Program-made: the position numbers and the translations under genes
In this document: positions 12,101 through 22,975 of the stretch, one piece after another
Layout: every line of letters starts with the position of its first letter
How positions within the stretch are numbered: the first letter of the stretch is position 1
Source: Nipponacmea schrenckii
Lineage: Eukaryota; Mollusca; Gastropoda; Lottiidae
NCBI GenBank assembly: GCA_030562195.1
Contig: CM060200.1
Span: forward strand, 4,216,001 to 4,280,000
Length of the DNA: 64,000 nt
Reading direction: 5' to 3'
Notes under the pieces: generated by a model
What the model was told of the DNA's origin: nothing
What the model saw: only the letters and a program-made list of their open reading frames with translations
The model's database searches: none

Positions 12101-12211
12101 GTGCACAAGTCGATGATTATTGGCATACTATCGAGTTGAACTAGTATACAATATGAATAAAAACTACAGACAGATCTGTTTTGTTAGGATTGCCTAAACT
12201 AATATAAAACA
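9166..12211. other. Long intergenic stretch, no gene seen
   Basis: 9180-9460 is richer in GC than its surroundings and may be part of another repeat. 10716-10840 is an imperfect hairpin. A C-run near 11190, a G-run near 11840 and an A-run at 12001 are simple homopolymers. Reading frames of up to 144 codons at 11022-11456 show no family features. Confidence 0.4.
10716..10840. repeat. Imperfect inverted repeat, hairpin of about 48-bp arms
   Basis: Left arm TATTTCTGACATTTATTAAC and onward to CATACAGGCAG; right arm is its reverse complement with about ten mismatches (CTGCCTGTATGAG to ATAAATGTCAGAAATA). The loop is about 30 bases. It could be a small foldback transposon or a hairpin RNA. Confidence 0.55.
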
Positions 12212-13778
12212 TTAATTCACATACACATAACAGTAGTATGTCGATTCTTGACAAACACAATTTTTACAATCCGGGGTCATCCATTCATCTCCTGGCCTTT
12301 TATTATCTGGACATTTTCCTGAAAATAGTTAATGTACAGTATATTATATAATATATATCTCTTTGGATTTGACTGATTCGAATCACAAGCAATAACAATT
12401 CAAACTCATTTGGCTGAATGTTAGGCAAGACCATTTAATTGTGTATTGGACCGAATCCCGACCCTTGTTAAGGAAAGAGTGCATTATTAACAATAAGATA
12501 TATATTTTTATTTGCGTACAGAGCATGTCGTGACTGAAATGGTCATCTTACAGAAGCTATCTCATCTCATCTATCCTGATTAGCTTCTGATAAGAGACCT
12601 CACCGGAAAGACTTGCTAATTAGAGTCTCTGGCACAAAATCTTTTAACAATTTGTCTGTACGTTTAATGGTGGCTCCCATTGGTTGTATTTACCAGAGTA
12701 AATGTACAATCCAATTAACCTAATGCATTTCATACCTCTCTGATACGAGAAAGGTGGCTGTTGTAGACGCAGTTCGTAACTGTGCGAGATGAGTGCGCCT
12801 CTGCTTAGCTTGATCAAGAATTTATTTTATGTATATAGGCCATATTTGTGCGATGGTAATATTTTTAGAAATTTTTATTAGAAAATCTGAAAATACCGAG
12901 ATCCCTTTATAACAATAAATCGAAAAGAATATACAACGTGATGAATTGATCAAGACAGGCTGTTGAACAGGAACATAATTAATATTGATTCCATGTTACT
13001 AACAGCTTGTTGTTACACCTAATCTGAATGATTATGTTTTGAATACACGGACAGATTGATTCTATTATATCGTTCTGGTTAAGATGATGCATGACAAGGG
13101 AACAGGGGCCTACAGATTTATACATACAAGTATTTATCAAGGCGTTCTTTATTGACGATATCAATCCTTTTTAAACTATTTATTTTGGACTTATGTTGTA
13201 CTCGCTTTGTGGTTCTGTTGGTCGGTCGGTCCGACTTGATGTTTCACTCTTTCACGGATTCTTTTGATTTTGATTTTGTGAGTCGATGTTATTATGATTC
13301 CTGATAATATTTTATCGAATTATCGTGTTTGACTTGCGATTTCACTTCATTCCTCGTTATATCATAAACAAAGCCACAATTCTGCCCCTATTTTGACAAA
13401 ATTTTGTAATACCGTTCGTTATAACTTCAAAATATGAGGGAAAAAACCACAAGAAATATGAATGCCACAAGCGGACTACAAATGACGGAATTATAATATT
13501 AATGGGATTTCTCTAAAAGCAACCATTTAAGCTTACATTCAAATTACAGACAATTTGTCTAGATGTTCACATTGGGATTTTTATGATTACAGGATAGAAA
13601 GCCTCTTGATAATGTAAAAAAAAAAATATATACATGTATATCCATCAGTGAATATGAACAAATCAACGTCGTTTAAAAACTTACCTCTATGGTACACGAA
13701 GTTCCCATCAATACAGACAATGATTGTGAAAATGAAGACGAACCTGCATAGCATTATTGCTGCATAGAACAAGGACAT
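12212..13778 (-). CDS. Small secreted cysteine-rich peptide, microseminoprotein/VWC-like
   Basis: Two exons on the minus strand: 13685-13778 (start ATG 13776-13778, donor AG|GTAAGT, phase 1) and 12212-12318 (acceptor TATTTTCAG, stop TAA 12212-12214), giving 66 residues. Exon 1 is a hydrophobic signal peptide (CRFVFIFTIIVCIDG). Exon 2 carries five Cys in the pattern C-x15-C-x2-C-x-C-x6-C, with PGDEWMTPDCKNCVC. This resembles the SEW-x-T-x-x-C-x-x-C-x-C core of beta-microseminoproteins and also VWC modules. Full microseminoproteins are longer, so this may be truncated, or splicing at TAT|GTGTAT near the 3' end may add exons I could not find. No function is assigned beyond secretion. Confidence 0.6.
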
Positions 13779-15920
13779 GTAACATCTAATATTAGGAGAC
13801 AAACAAGGTCTCCATTTTGAACTGTATTACCAGTCAATAATGTAACAGATTTTAAGTTTATTTTCAACAGATTGTATTGCTTACTCTTTATCGATCTCAT
13901 GTTTAAGAAAATAAAAAATCATTGTTTACGTACTTCTCTAGGAAAGGCAATTGTAGAAAGTGAAGTTAGATAATTTTAAGGCTATGATTCACCATTTTTT
14001 GGGGGTGGGGATGGGGGGGGGGGTGCTTAAAAATATGTAAATAGTCTACAGAAAAACTAGGATGCACGAAATTGTCATTGACTGGCGAAAATTTCCCATT
14101 TCCCATTAAATGAAAGCTCAGTCTAATTAAAATATAGACCTTACTTTCGTTCGTATTTTATTAGTTTCGTTTCGAATTTTTTATTAGCTATTGGCTTTGT
14201 ACGTAACCACTAACTAATTTGAACTGATACAGAACAGCCAATGAAAAACCCTAGTACAAATGCCATTCCACATATCAAACACACATTTCTTTTAGTATAA
14301 ACCTTCTTCGGTGTCTATATTGAATCCATAATAAAGAAATAATTCATCAGCGGTTGACGAAACAGCCATATTGTTCTACTTTCTATTTGAGCGGACTTGA
14401 TAAGCTAGTCTAATACGTCTCAGAATGCACCAATTGTTCGCGTCACATTATCATGTCGCAGGGAATAGAAGTCATGTGATTGGTTAAAACTGAGTTAGGT
14501 CAAAGGTCGTTCAAACAGTTCGCATTTAACTCTATGGCAGTGTTAGACCTAACTGTGGTGGTTACGTACAAAGCCAATAGCTAATAAAACATACGAAACG
14601 AAACTCATAAAATATGAACGAAAGTTAGGTCTATATTTTAATTAGACTGATGAAAGCTTATCCATTTCTACATCTTTTCAGGAAGAAACTTATTTTTGAT
14701 TTTTTTCACATTTTCGAGATAAACGGCTTTGAAGTTTTACCCAAATTTTCAAGATGAAAATCGCTGATATTTTTGTTTGGGAAAAACCTGGACACCAAAA
14801 GCGCTGTTACAGTAACGGACCTGTGATTTGGCAGAGAATAACTTCAGATAGTGGGCTACCTGCATTTTATATTTAAACATGACATCTTTAGTAGTTTCTG
14901 AGTGGCAACAGTTCCAAATTTTGGTAGGGTGCATCCAGCCACTATAGGATTATAAAGGCTGATAGCCGAACCGAGAGCAAGGAAAAGCCATAAGGAGAGG
15001 AGAGAAGACGAGGGGAAAAAAATAGAAAGGACCACGAAGAGACCCCTAAACCGGGGAAAAACACACCGAAAATAAAAAAATGTTCTCAAAAATGGGAAAG
15101 GGGGTCCTGGGAAGGGATGAAATTGAAAAGGGGCGAGAATGGGAATAGTTTTGGGTCGAAGTGGGGAGGGAGAAGTGGGAAGGGGGATATATCGGAAGAC
15201 ATGATCATTGCTAGGAAGGAGACGTAGTGGATATCGGATATTGATAAAGACATAATGTTCCCTAGTTTTTTTGATATTATTATTTTTTTTTTTTTTGGGA
15301 GGGGGGAGGGATGATGGGGATGAGGAAAGGATTCGGGTTGACATGATATTATTCATGTTATTACCGTTCCGGTTTAAGCATTGACTACAAATCATTTTAT
15401 TTATAAATGTAAATACACAGTTGAACAGTTGTTTACCATTTGTAGGTCGATATATTCAACCCGGATATGGGCGAGAGAAAGTTTTTTTATAAGATATAAA
15501 TAAAATATAGCACATGATAAACTCACTAACCGTAACGAATACGAAAAAGATAATTTTACAATGTAGAATTAAATGGGAACGATGAGACGCCATTGTTGTT
15601 TATTGTGCTCGTAAGAGAACATCTACTATAATTTGGATTGTTTTATGTGGTGATACACACGTTATTCGAGGATTTCTAAAGGCATTTCTAAAGGCAAAAC
15701 GTATCTTTGAGATTATTTATTCATTACATTAATGTATTAAATTTATCTACATAGCAAATGAAATAGACCATATCATACATAAAAAAAATTGTTTTTGATT
15801 ATAATGTATGAATTCTACGGGGGAAATCGGATAACAAGTCTCATTGGACTGTTCTTGGAAGAGAAGCATTTCAGCAAATCAGAATGAAGTTTAAAGATCT
15901 GGATATTGAAAATATTGTAG
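13779..15920. other. Intergenic stretch upstream of the TIR gene
   Basis: Contains the MULE-type MITE at 14119-14649 and a strongly purine-rich strand at about 14960-15330. A 179-codon open frame on the minus strand (14856-15395) is simply the complement of the purine-rich tract (Pro, Phe, Leu and Lys-rich) and is not accepted as a gene. The TIR gene promoter is expected near 15450-15900. Confidence 0.45.
14119..14649. mobile_element. MULE-type MITE with long terminal inverted repeats and 9-bp target duplication
   Basis: 531 bp. The ends are inverted over about 90 bp: CAGTCTAATTAAAATATAGA at the left, TATATTTTAATTAGACTG at the right, with inner matches such as GCTATTGGCTTTGTACGTAA against TTACGTACAAAGCCAATAGC. 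It is flanked by an exact 9-bp direct repeat ATGAAAGCT (14110-14118 and 14650-14658). The inside (14210-14560) has no ORF of note. Long TIRs plus a 9-bp duplication point to a non-autonomous Mutator-like element. Confidence 0.88.
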
Positions 15921-18900
15921 ATGTACCGTGTATCAATAAGTATATTGTTTAATAAAAAGATGCCTCAAGACGAAAGAGAAGGATGTGGAAAACTAGGGTT
16001 AGAGAGGAATAACTCGGTAATTGTTAACATCAATATCGGGCATATTGGACTGACACTAGATCTTCCGGATGATAAAAAATACCACGTTTTTCTTTATTGT
16101 GAAAATTCTTCAGCCGATAAACAAGTTGCTTTATTTATTTTAAGAAAATTAGAAGGACTAGGTATAAAATGTTGTTTCTCAGAGAGAGATTTTTCTCCAG
16201 CTAAGACACAAATAAGGAGTATAACTGAAGCTATTGAACAATCTGTGAAAATGGTTGTCATATTTTCAGAAGCGTTTTTCAAAGGTCGAGAAGGAGTTTA
16301 TACCGCAGAAATGCACTTACAAACATATATTGATAAAGATAGTAGTCTAATGATTCCACTAAAAATTGATGATTGTACAATGACATTGCCATTTAAGGGC
16401 ATTCTACCAATACATATTCTGGATCTAAAGAAAGAGGAAGATTGGTTTCCAAATTTAATTCGTTCAATAGCAGATAAAACAGGTTGGTTTTGTTTAATCC
16501 TTACTTATAATGGTTATATTCTCAAATCATAATTAACACGAATTTTAAATAGAGTTGATGTTAAGTCATGCTTAAAGCCGAAATGCTGTTTGATGATTAA
16601 ATCACCCCTTAAAGCTAAAAGTTGTCTTGTTGAATAAATCTCCTAAAGCTAAAAGCTGTCTTGTTGAATAAATCTCCTAAAGCTAAAAGTTGTCTTGGTG
16701 AATAAATCTCCTAAAACTAAAAGTTTTCTTGGTGAATAAATCTCCTAAAGCTAAAAGCTGTCTTGTTGAATAAATCTCCTAAAGCAAAAAGCTGTCTTGT
16801 TGAATAAATCTATTAAAGCTAAAAGTTTGTCTTGGTGAATAAATCTTCTAAAACTAAAAGTTTTCTTGGTGAATAAATCTCCTAAAGCTAAAAGCTGTCT
16901 TGGTGAATAAATCTTCTAAAACTAAAAGTTTTCTTGGTGAATAAATCTCCTAAAGCTAAAAGTTGTCTTGGTGAATAAATCTCCTAAAGCTAAAAGCTGT
17001 CTTGGTGAATAAATCTATTAAAGCTAAAATTTGTCTTGGTGAATAAATCTCCTAAAGCTAAAAGTTTCTTGGTGAATAAATCTCCTAAAGCTAAAAGTTG
17101 TCTTGTTGAATAAATCTCCTAAAGCTAAAAGTTGTCTTGGTGAATAAATCTCCTAAAGCTAAAAGTTGTCTTGGTGAATAAATCTCCTAAAGCTAAAAGT
17201 TGTCTTGATGAATAAATCTATTAAAGCTAAAAGCTATCTTGGTGAATATATCCCTTAAAACTAGAAGTTGTCTTGATGAATATATCTCTTATTTCTATAA
17301 GTTGTCTTGATGAATAAATCATTAAAGCTAAATGTTGTCTTGATAGTTCGTTAGAACTATTATTGTCTTGATAAACTAAAATTAAATGTTGTCTTGATAG
17401 TTCGTTAGAACTATTAGTTGTCTTGATGATTATATCCATAAAAATAAAAGTTGTCTTGATAATAACATCTTTAAAATTAAATGTATATACTTGATATGTC
17501 GATTAGAAACTAAATAGTTGTCTTGATGATTATATCCATAAAAATAAAAGTTGTCTTGATAATAACATCTTTAAAATTAAATGTTGTCTTGATAGTTCGT
17601 TAGAACTACTAGTTGTCTTGATGATTGAAACATTAAAAGAGAAAAGTTAGTTTGCTGATTGTTTTATTTCATGACCTATTTTAGTGATTATACCAAAAGC
17701 TTAAAGCTGCCTTGAGTATAATATCAAAAAATGTACACTGAGATGATGATGATCCAAAGCTAAATGTAGTCTCTATGTTTACATGCCATAAAATTTGCCT
17801 TAATGGCCATTTCACTAAAACTTTCAATTTGTTTTCATGGTATTAAATGCAGTTTTACATGTGATTTCAGTCTGTAGTTGGAAACACTTTGCACGAACAA
17901 ACACAGGCATCTGGATCTCACCTTAATGTTTAATCAGATGCAGTTATTTTATCAAAACAAATCAATTTTATTCAGATAATTATTTGAATATGAAAGTATT
18001 AGCTTCACATAGAGGATGTTATAGTTCAAAAGAGAGAAAGAAACTGACGCTACAAGTGAAATTGCTGCAACAATTACAGAAAGAGAGTTTTATCGTAAGT
18101 TATCCCAAGTATTATCACCCTCGGAATTTGCACCATGATCTGGTTTCTGATTTCCATAGTTCAATTAGGAAAAGTCCTATGTCCGGTTGGTGGTGGTGGT
18201 GGTGAACGGAGATGGGGTGGTATGCAACAGAGTCCGTATCGCATAATAAATGTTATCCATATTAACAGATCATAATAATAATCATGTCTTTTCCAACAAT
18301 TTAATTACAATATTCAGCCAGGCTAAATGTTTGGTGTTTTTATTTCAGTTGGAGGAAACCGTATTCAATACGATGATAACAGACATAATTAATATGTATC
18401 GTGATTACAGAAGACCTGATAAATTATTTTGTCCGGTATTAGCCTATTTATGCCTAATTTGTTTAATGGGGGTTATTTTTCTGTTTACGACCAGATATTT
18501 TCAAGATGATATTGTGAGGCGTTGGATACCCTTATTTACCATATTTGCTATGGGACTCATTTTCACTGTTATGATGTCTTGTATTCTTCGTTTTAATTGT
18601 CAGGTAAGCCATGGAATTTTCTCTTTAAAAGCATATGTTATTTGAAGTTATTTATCAAAACATGATATTAGAAGTTTATCAATATACAAGATGATGAATA
18701 TACAATGTATATATTAGGAGATAATGAATATATATTAAACTTTAATTAACAACAAACGTTTATATATATATACTGTAGTAATATAGTAACACGTATATCA
18801 GTAGATATTATGATCAATTAGCATTTATAAAAGTAGTCTTATTTTCTTTTGAAATATGTAAACACTCATCTTAAATATAGTATGTAAGATTCTGTGTCGA

Positions 18901-21268
18901 ATTGTTACCGGGTTAAAAGCTTGTGTATATCAGAATCGAATTATGCTTTGTATTACCAGACATAGATATATTTAATAATATAATTATGTCAAAAGAAATT
19001 CTTTACATAGCTGTACATCACTGTTCAAAGATTTACCAAATGCAATCAGTTGCCCATCATTAGAAGAATACATAGCTAAGCCGACTAAGTACTAGTTTCC
19101 AAGTTATAAGTAGAGTTGTATCTTTCGTCATGGTCTTATTAACAAGTATTAAACTAAGCCCACAACAAATTGTCTATAACGAGTGGGATTTGCAAGAAAG
19201 ACGTTATAGGGCCAAATATTTAGCTGTGAAAAATTAATTTCCCCATGAGTATATTATATAAAATAAATGAATTTCCCTCACTTGTATTGAGAAAATATGA
19301 CAATTGGGGCTTTTTTTTAACACGATTTATTTTATCAACCAGTGTAACCTTCCTTCGGGGCGTTATTTACTCCGAGTGCCTTTACATTTACTAAGTAGGC
19401 CTACTATTAGATTGCTGATCATACATTGCACATTGGATTAAAAGAATAATCGAAATGGATTACTGTCAGTCTGGCCATTCCGTTGTCCGACCTTGTGTCA
19501 TTTTAAACGGAAATCTAAAATGGAATCCTATTTAGGGGAATAAATCCCATTGCTCTATTACATAAGGGAAGTTATTAGCATTAATTACATAGAATAATTT
19601 ATATAAATTTCAGGATTGTTACCACCGTTCTTATAAGAATGATTTAGCTGTTATAAATGATAAACTCGTAGATCAAAATATTATAGTGTCAGTGGTTGCA
19701 GAAGAAATATCCTTTGGAATTAATTTTTACTTCAATGTCATAATATGAAACATAATATAGAACTTTCTGCAGGATATATTCATTAACTGTATTGCTATAT
19801 AAAGAAGTTAAATATTGGAGGAGAAAATATAAAAATAATCTCTGAGCGTTACTTAGTTTGTAACCGTTTTTGCATGCCAGTCTTAAAACATAGAATCTTC
19901 ATACCCAGTCAAGTTATGTATCATAGAAACAAATTCTGCAAAATAACTTAAGCCAAGATTTTAAAATTTTGTCAAAATATCACTGTATAGGCCTATGACA
20001 CACCAACATTTAGCTCAAACAGTAAAAATATTCATTTCGACAAATATAAGATCTTTTGATAGATGTTTACCGAAATTATTCTTAAAGACGAATTGAACTG
20101 AATTAGAATTAACGATAAAACAAAAATATTTCTTTTGTTAAAAAAATGAAATTTATTACATTTATGTTCTCCTTAACTTGTATCACATAAAGATTATTTA
20201 CTACAATTACCTTCCGTGTATGGTGAGTATATTTTAAAATATGCTTTTATACATTACATGGTATGTGAACATAATAGAACGGTTCATGTAAAGATAGATA
20301 TATAGATTACGATTAACTATTCTTCTACAATGGATTTGTTTACTTTGTCTCTCGTGGTTAACTGATTTTCCATGTATCTTTTTGTATGTTAGTCATATGT
20401 TAACTTCCGTTTTACTTAAAGTGTATAGCATGAATTATTAAGTTTTATAATATGCCATGTAAAAGGTAGTTATACTGATATCCCATCCTTTATGCTACAG
20501 GAATATCTGAAAGAGACATATGCGGATGAAATTACGAACATTAAGACAAGCGCAGGCGAAGATATTTTAACGTGTTACAAGATAATTAAATCATGGTTCT
20601 GTTGTGAAACGCCTCCTTATAAACATCAGGTAATGAAAACAAAATCAAAAACATAATATGAGAGAATAAACTGGAAACAGAGCCCACAACCACCATTCCT
20701 TAAAAATCAACTGTCAATTGCCATTTTAAAGATGCAGAGCAACATAAAGAGCAACATACAAAATAAATTTATCCCAAAAACCATATTTTTCAAACCAAAT
20801 GCATTCATGAAATATAGACTGGAAAAAAATACGATTTACTTCATGATTGTAATAATTATAAAATGAGGTAGTACGGGATTGGCAATTATTTTTCATTTTG
20901 TAATGAGGGAAAGATTTCTTTTTACGATTGCCAACTGTCTGGGAATCTTTAACGTATACGACGTCTCGGTTTATTGTCCCATCTTTTCCGACCTTTGCCG
21001 GGATTGAACTCTGGACTTTGAGGTAAGCGAGCATGCAACTAATAATTACACAAAACGTTAATAAACTCTTCATCAATTAAATGACAGTTGTGTTTTATTG
21101 TAGGATAAATTTCAGTTAATGTTAGTTAAAGAAGCAGCAATGTATGCCTGTTGGTATTTACGTGGAAAATTAACAGAACGATTAGAAGAGAGACATACCG
21201 TACAAAGCCAGTGTTTGTGTCAGTATATCGAGAAGAAATGGAAAACGTCAAAAATTACACATATGTGA
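15921..21268 (+). CDS. TIR-domain protein with two membrane helices
   Basis: Exons: 15921 (or 15961)-16482, 17976-18094, 18349-18603, 19614 to an undetermined end, 20501-20629 and 21104-21268 (TGA). The first intron is phase 1, the rest phase 0. Exon 1 is a TIR domain of about 140 residues: strand A YHVFLYCEN, then ALFILRKLEGLGIKCCFSERDF (BB-loop region ERDFSPA), VKMVVIFSEAF and YTAEMHL. The Glu in YTAEM falls where TIR NADases keep their catalytic Glu, though adaptor TIRs keep it too. Exon 2 is basic and helical. Exon 3 has two hydrophobic segments, LFCPVLAYLCLICLMGVIFL and WIPLFTIFAMGLIFTVMM. Exons 5-6 form a soluble, Cys-containing helical C-tail I do not recognise. The donor of exon 4 is unclear (only GTG/GTT candidates near 19686-19695); skipping it also keeps the frame. 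Probably innate immune or NAD-related signalling at a membrane. Confidence 0.7.
16600..17640 (+). repeat. 34-bp minisatellite in intron 1 of the TIR gene
   Basis: About 30 head-to-tail copies of a unit like AAAGCTAAAAGTTGTCTTGG plus TGAATAAATCTCCT. Copies are well conserved at 16600-17230 and decay toward 17640 (variants with ATAGTTCGTTAGAACTATTA). Each unit contains the polyadenylation-like hexamer AATAAA on the sense strand. Confidence 0.95.
20920..21050 (-). mobile_element. tRNA-related SINE fragment
   Basis: On the minus strand, GAGTTCAATCCCGGCAAAGG looks like a tRNA B box (GTTCAATCC), with ATGCTCGCTTACCTC upstream where a tRNA-like head would be. ACGTTAAAGATTCCCAGACA downstream matches the conserved core seen in several marine-invertebrate SINEs. 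It sits in the last intron of the TIR gene. Confidence 0.45.
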
Positions 21269-21394
21269 TATAGCTATAAGGTGTAGGCCTATTGTGTTCA
21301 ATGATTAGTAACTTACATTGCGGCATGTGATTATCATAATGGCCAAGTACACTATTAATTATTTTGGTGAATTGTTAATAGGAACGGAGCTAAA

Positions 21395-21861
21395 ATGGAT
21401 ATGAACTTTCGAATTCAGTTTAATCGAAATGGTATACACCGGATGTGTTTCTATACAACTCAGCATCGATTTCTTCGCCTTTTCTGCAACGAAAACCGAA
21501 ATCTTGTTGCAAATATTTATGGAAATCAGGTGGGGTTGTCTATAGAATGTGAAGAGGGTGCATTATTGAACGCTCAGAACAATCGGCGCGTATAGAGGTC
21601 GTGTTTGCCCCTGCTGGATGTACTGGCGAATTGCATCCGATGGATTTATGTGTTAACGGAGACTTCAAACGGGCCATGAAAAGTGAATTTACCGACTGGT
21701 ACTCTGATTGTATTTCAAAGGATCCTGAAACCCGAGTTGACATGAAATTATCCACTTTGAAGGTCCACGCGGATTGGTTCGTGAAAGTGTTCAGTGAACT
21801 GGAATTAAAACGTGACATGATTTTGTTGGGATGGAGAAAAGCCGGAATTCTACAAGTGTAA
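21395..21861 (+). pseudogene. pogo/Tigger-type DDE transposase, C-terminal part, broken
   Basis: Two overlapping frames (21395-21595 and 21601-21861) give the last part of a DDE_1 transposase. The typical segment is VVFAPAGCTGELHPMDLCVN, followed by FKRAMKSEFTDWYSD and, at the end, RDMILLGWRKAGI. These match the family's vPanCT-x-x-LQPlD-x-x-vN-x-x-FK region and its W-x-x-xG-I terminus. The expected LQPLD is here LHPMD. A frame break near 21590 shows it is dead, and the N-terminal DNA-binding and first catalytic parts are missing. Its 3' flank (21900-21990) matches the inside of the MITE at 2857-3239. Confidence 0.7.
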
Positions 21862-21895
21862 AATGAATGAATACATGAACAGTGATCAAAAGTCA

Positions 21896-22975
21896 AGTGT
21901 GAAAATCTTTTGTTTTTTCAACTTCATTGATTACTAATCAGCTTCAAATTTAGAGATAATTACCTAATTACTTAATCCCGCCCGGTATCAATTTAAATAC
22001 TTGACCGATATTACCTTTTGTCTATCATTTGATTTTATTTTTCTTGTTGAAATAGAGTGCTTAATTTTTTATTGTTTGTGAATTTTGTTAAACATAAAAC
22101 GAGATTTCTGGAAAAAGTTCTAGAAGGTTGAATTTTGTGATTTAACATGGAAATAGATGGCAAATGAATTAGTGGACTAAGTCCAAATAGAACGTCAGCC
22201 ATATTTGAAAGGGACATAACTCCATATAATTTACTTGGACTTAGTCCGCTAATTCATTTGCCATCTATTTCCATGTTAAATCACAAAATTCAACCTTCTA
22301 GAACTTTTTCCAGAAATCTCGTTGAAAACTTTCTTATATGCCACATGAAAGCCAGGCCAATACTTGGTTTCTGTACAAAATCCAATATAGCATGACCATG
22401 AAAATTTTGAACTAAACAAAATGAAAGTAAACCACTACATTTTATCAACATCCGCTTGACTGTCACTGCACACAAAACCACTATTTTTAGAAATAACCTT
22501 CCGCCAATTAAATTTCTCATTATCTCAGAAATTCTGAAAGAAAATGCAATTTCAGACATCAAATTTCAAATCTAGACCAAAAATTAGTCCAAAATGGGCA
22601 TGCAAACACCCCCAAAGGAAGGGAGAAAGAGGATTTCTAAAAATAGAACGGACTCAATTCATACAATCATTATCATAAAATGTTTTAGTGGTCCGAGTCC
22701 ACTTGGAAAGGACACAGTCCGCCTGTTTCAATGTTAAATCACGAAATTCAACCTTCCATAACTTTTTTCCAGAAATCTCGTTGAAAACTTTCCTATATGT
22801 CACATGAAAGCCTGACCAATACTTGGTTTCTGTACAAAATTTCAATATAGCATGACCATGTGACTGAGTCCATATGTACGGGTATTTAAAAATGCGGATA
22901 CAAATTAATGCGATCGCGGATAGGTCGCATTTAACGCATTAATTTCTATCTCGCAATAATTTGTAGCCTAACATA
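21896..22975 (+). mobile_element. 3' end of the pogo-like element, split by an inserted palindromic repeat
   Basis: 21900-21986 and 22885-22973 together equal the right half of the MITE at 2857-3239 (TTGATTACTAATCAGCTTCA, ATTACCTAATTACTTAAT, then TGCGGATACAAATTAATGCG and AATAATTTGTAGCC). Between them lies about 0.9 kb of other repeat. Confidence 0.7.
22097..22325. repeat. Near-perfect inverted repeat with arms of about 88 bp
   Basis: Left arm 22097-22186 (TTCTGGAAAAAGTTCTAGAA ... TTAGTGGACTAAGTCCA) and right arm 22238-22325 (TGGACTTAGTCCGCTAATTC ... CTTCTAGAACTTTTTCCAG) are almost exact reverse complements around a loop of about 50 bases. A diverged direct copy of the right arm and its flank (to AATATAGCATGACCATG) recurs at about 22720-22862. 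Confidence 0.9.

Noticed and set aside
14856..15395. 179-codon minus-strand frame
   Set aside because: It is the complement of a long purine tract; biased composition and no domain.
16600..17640. Regular spaced repeat considered as a CRISPR array
   Set aside because: Units are head-to-tail with no unique spacers, in a eukaryotic intron.
20726..21073. Minus-strand ORF starting MKSLLTFCVIISCMLAYLKV, looks like a secreted peptide precursor
   Set aside because: Its first half overlaps a tRNA-like SINE (B box GTTCAATCCC and the ACGTTAAAGATTCCC core), so the signal-peptide look is probably chance.
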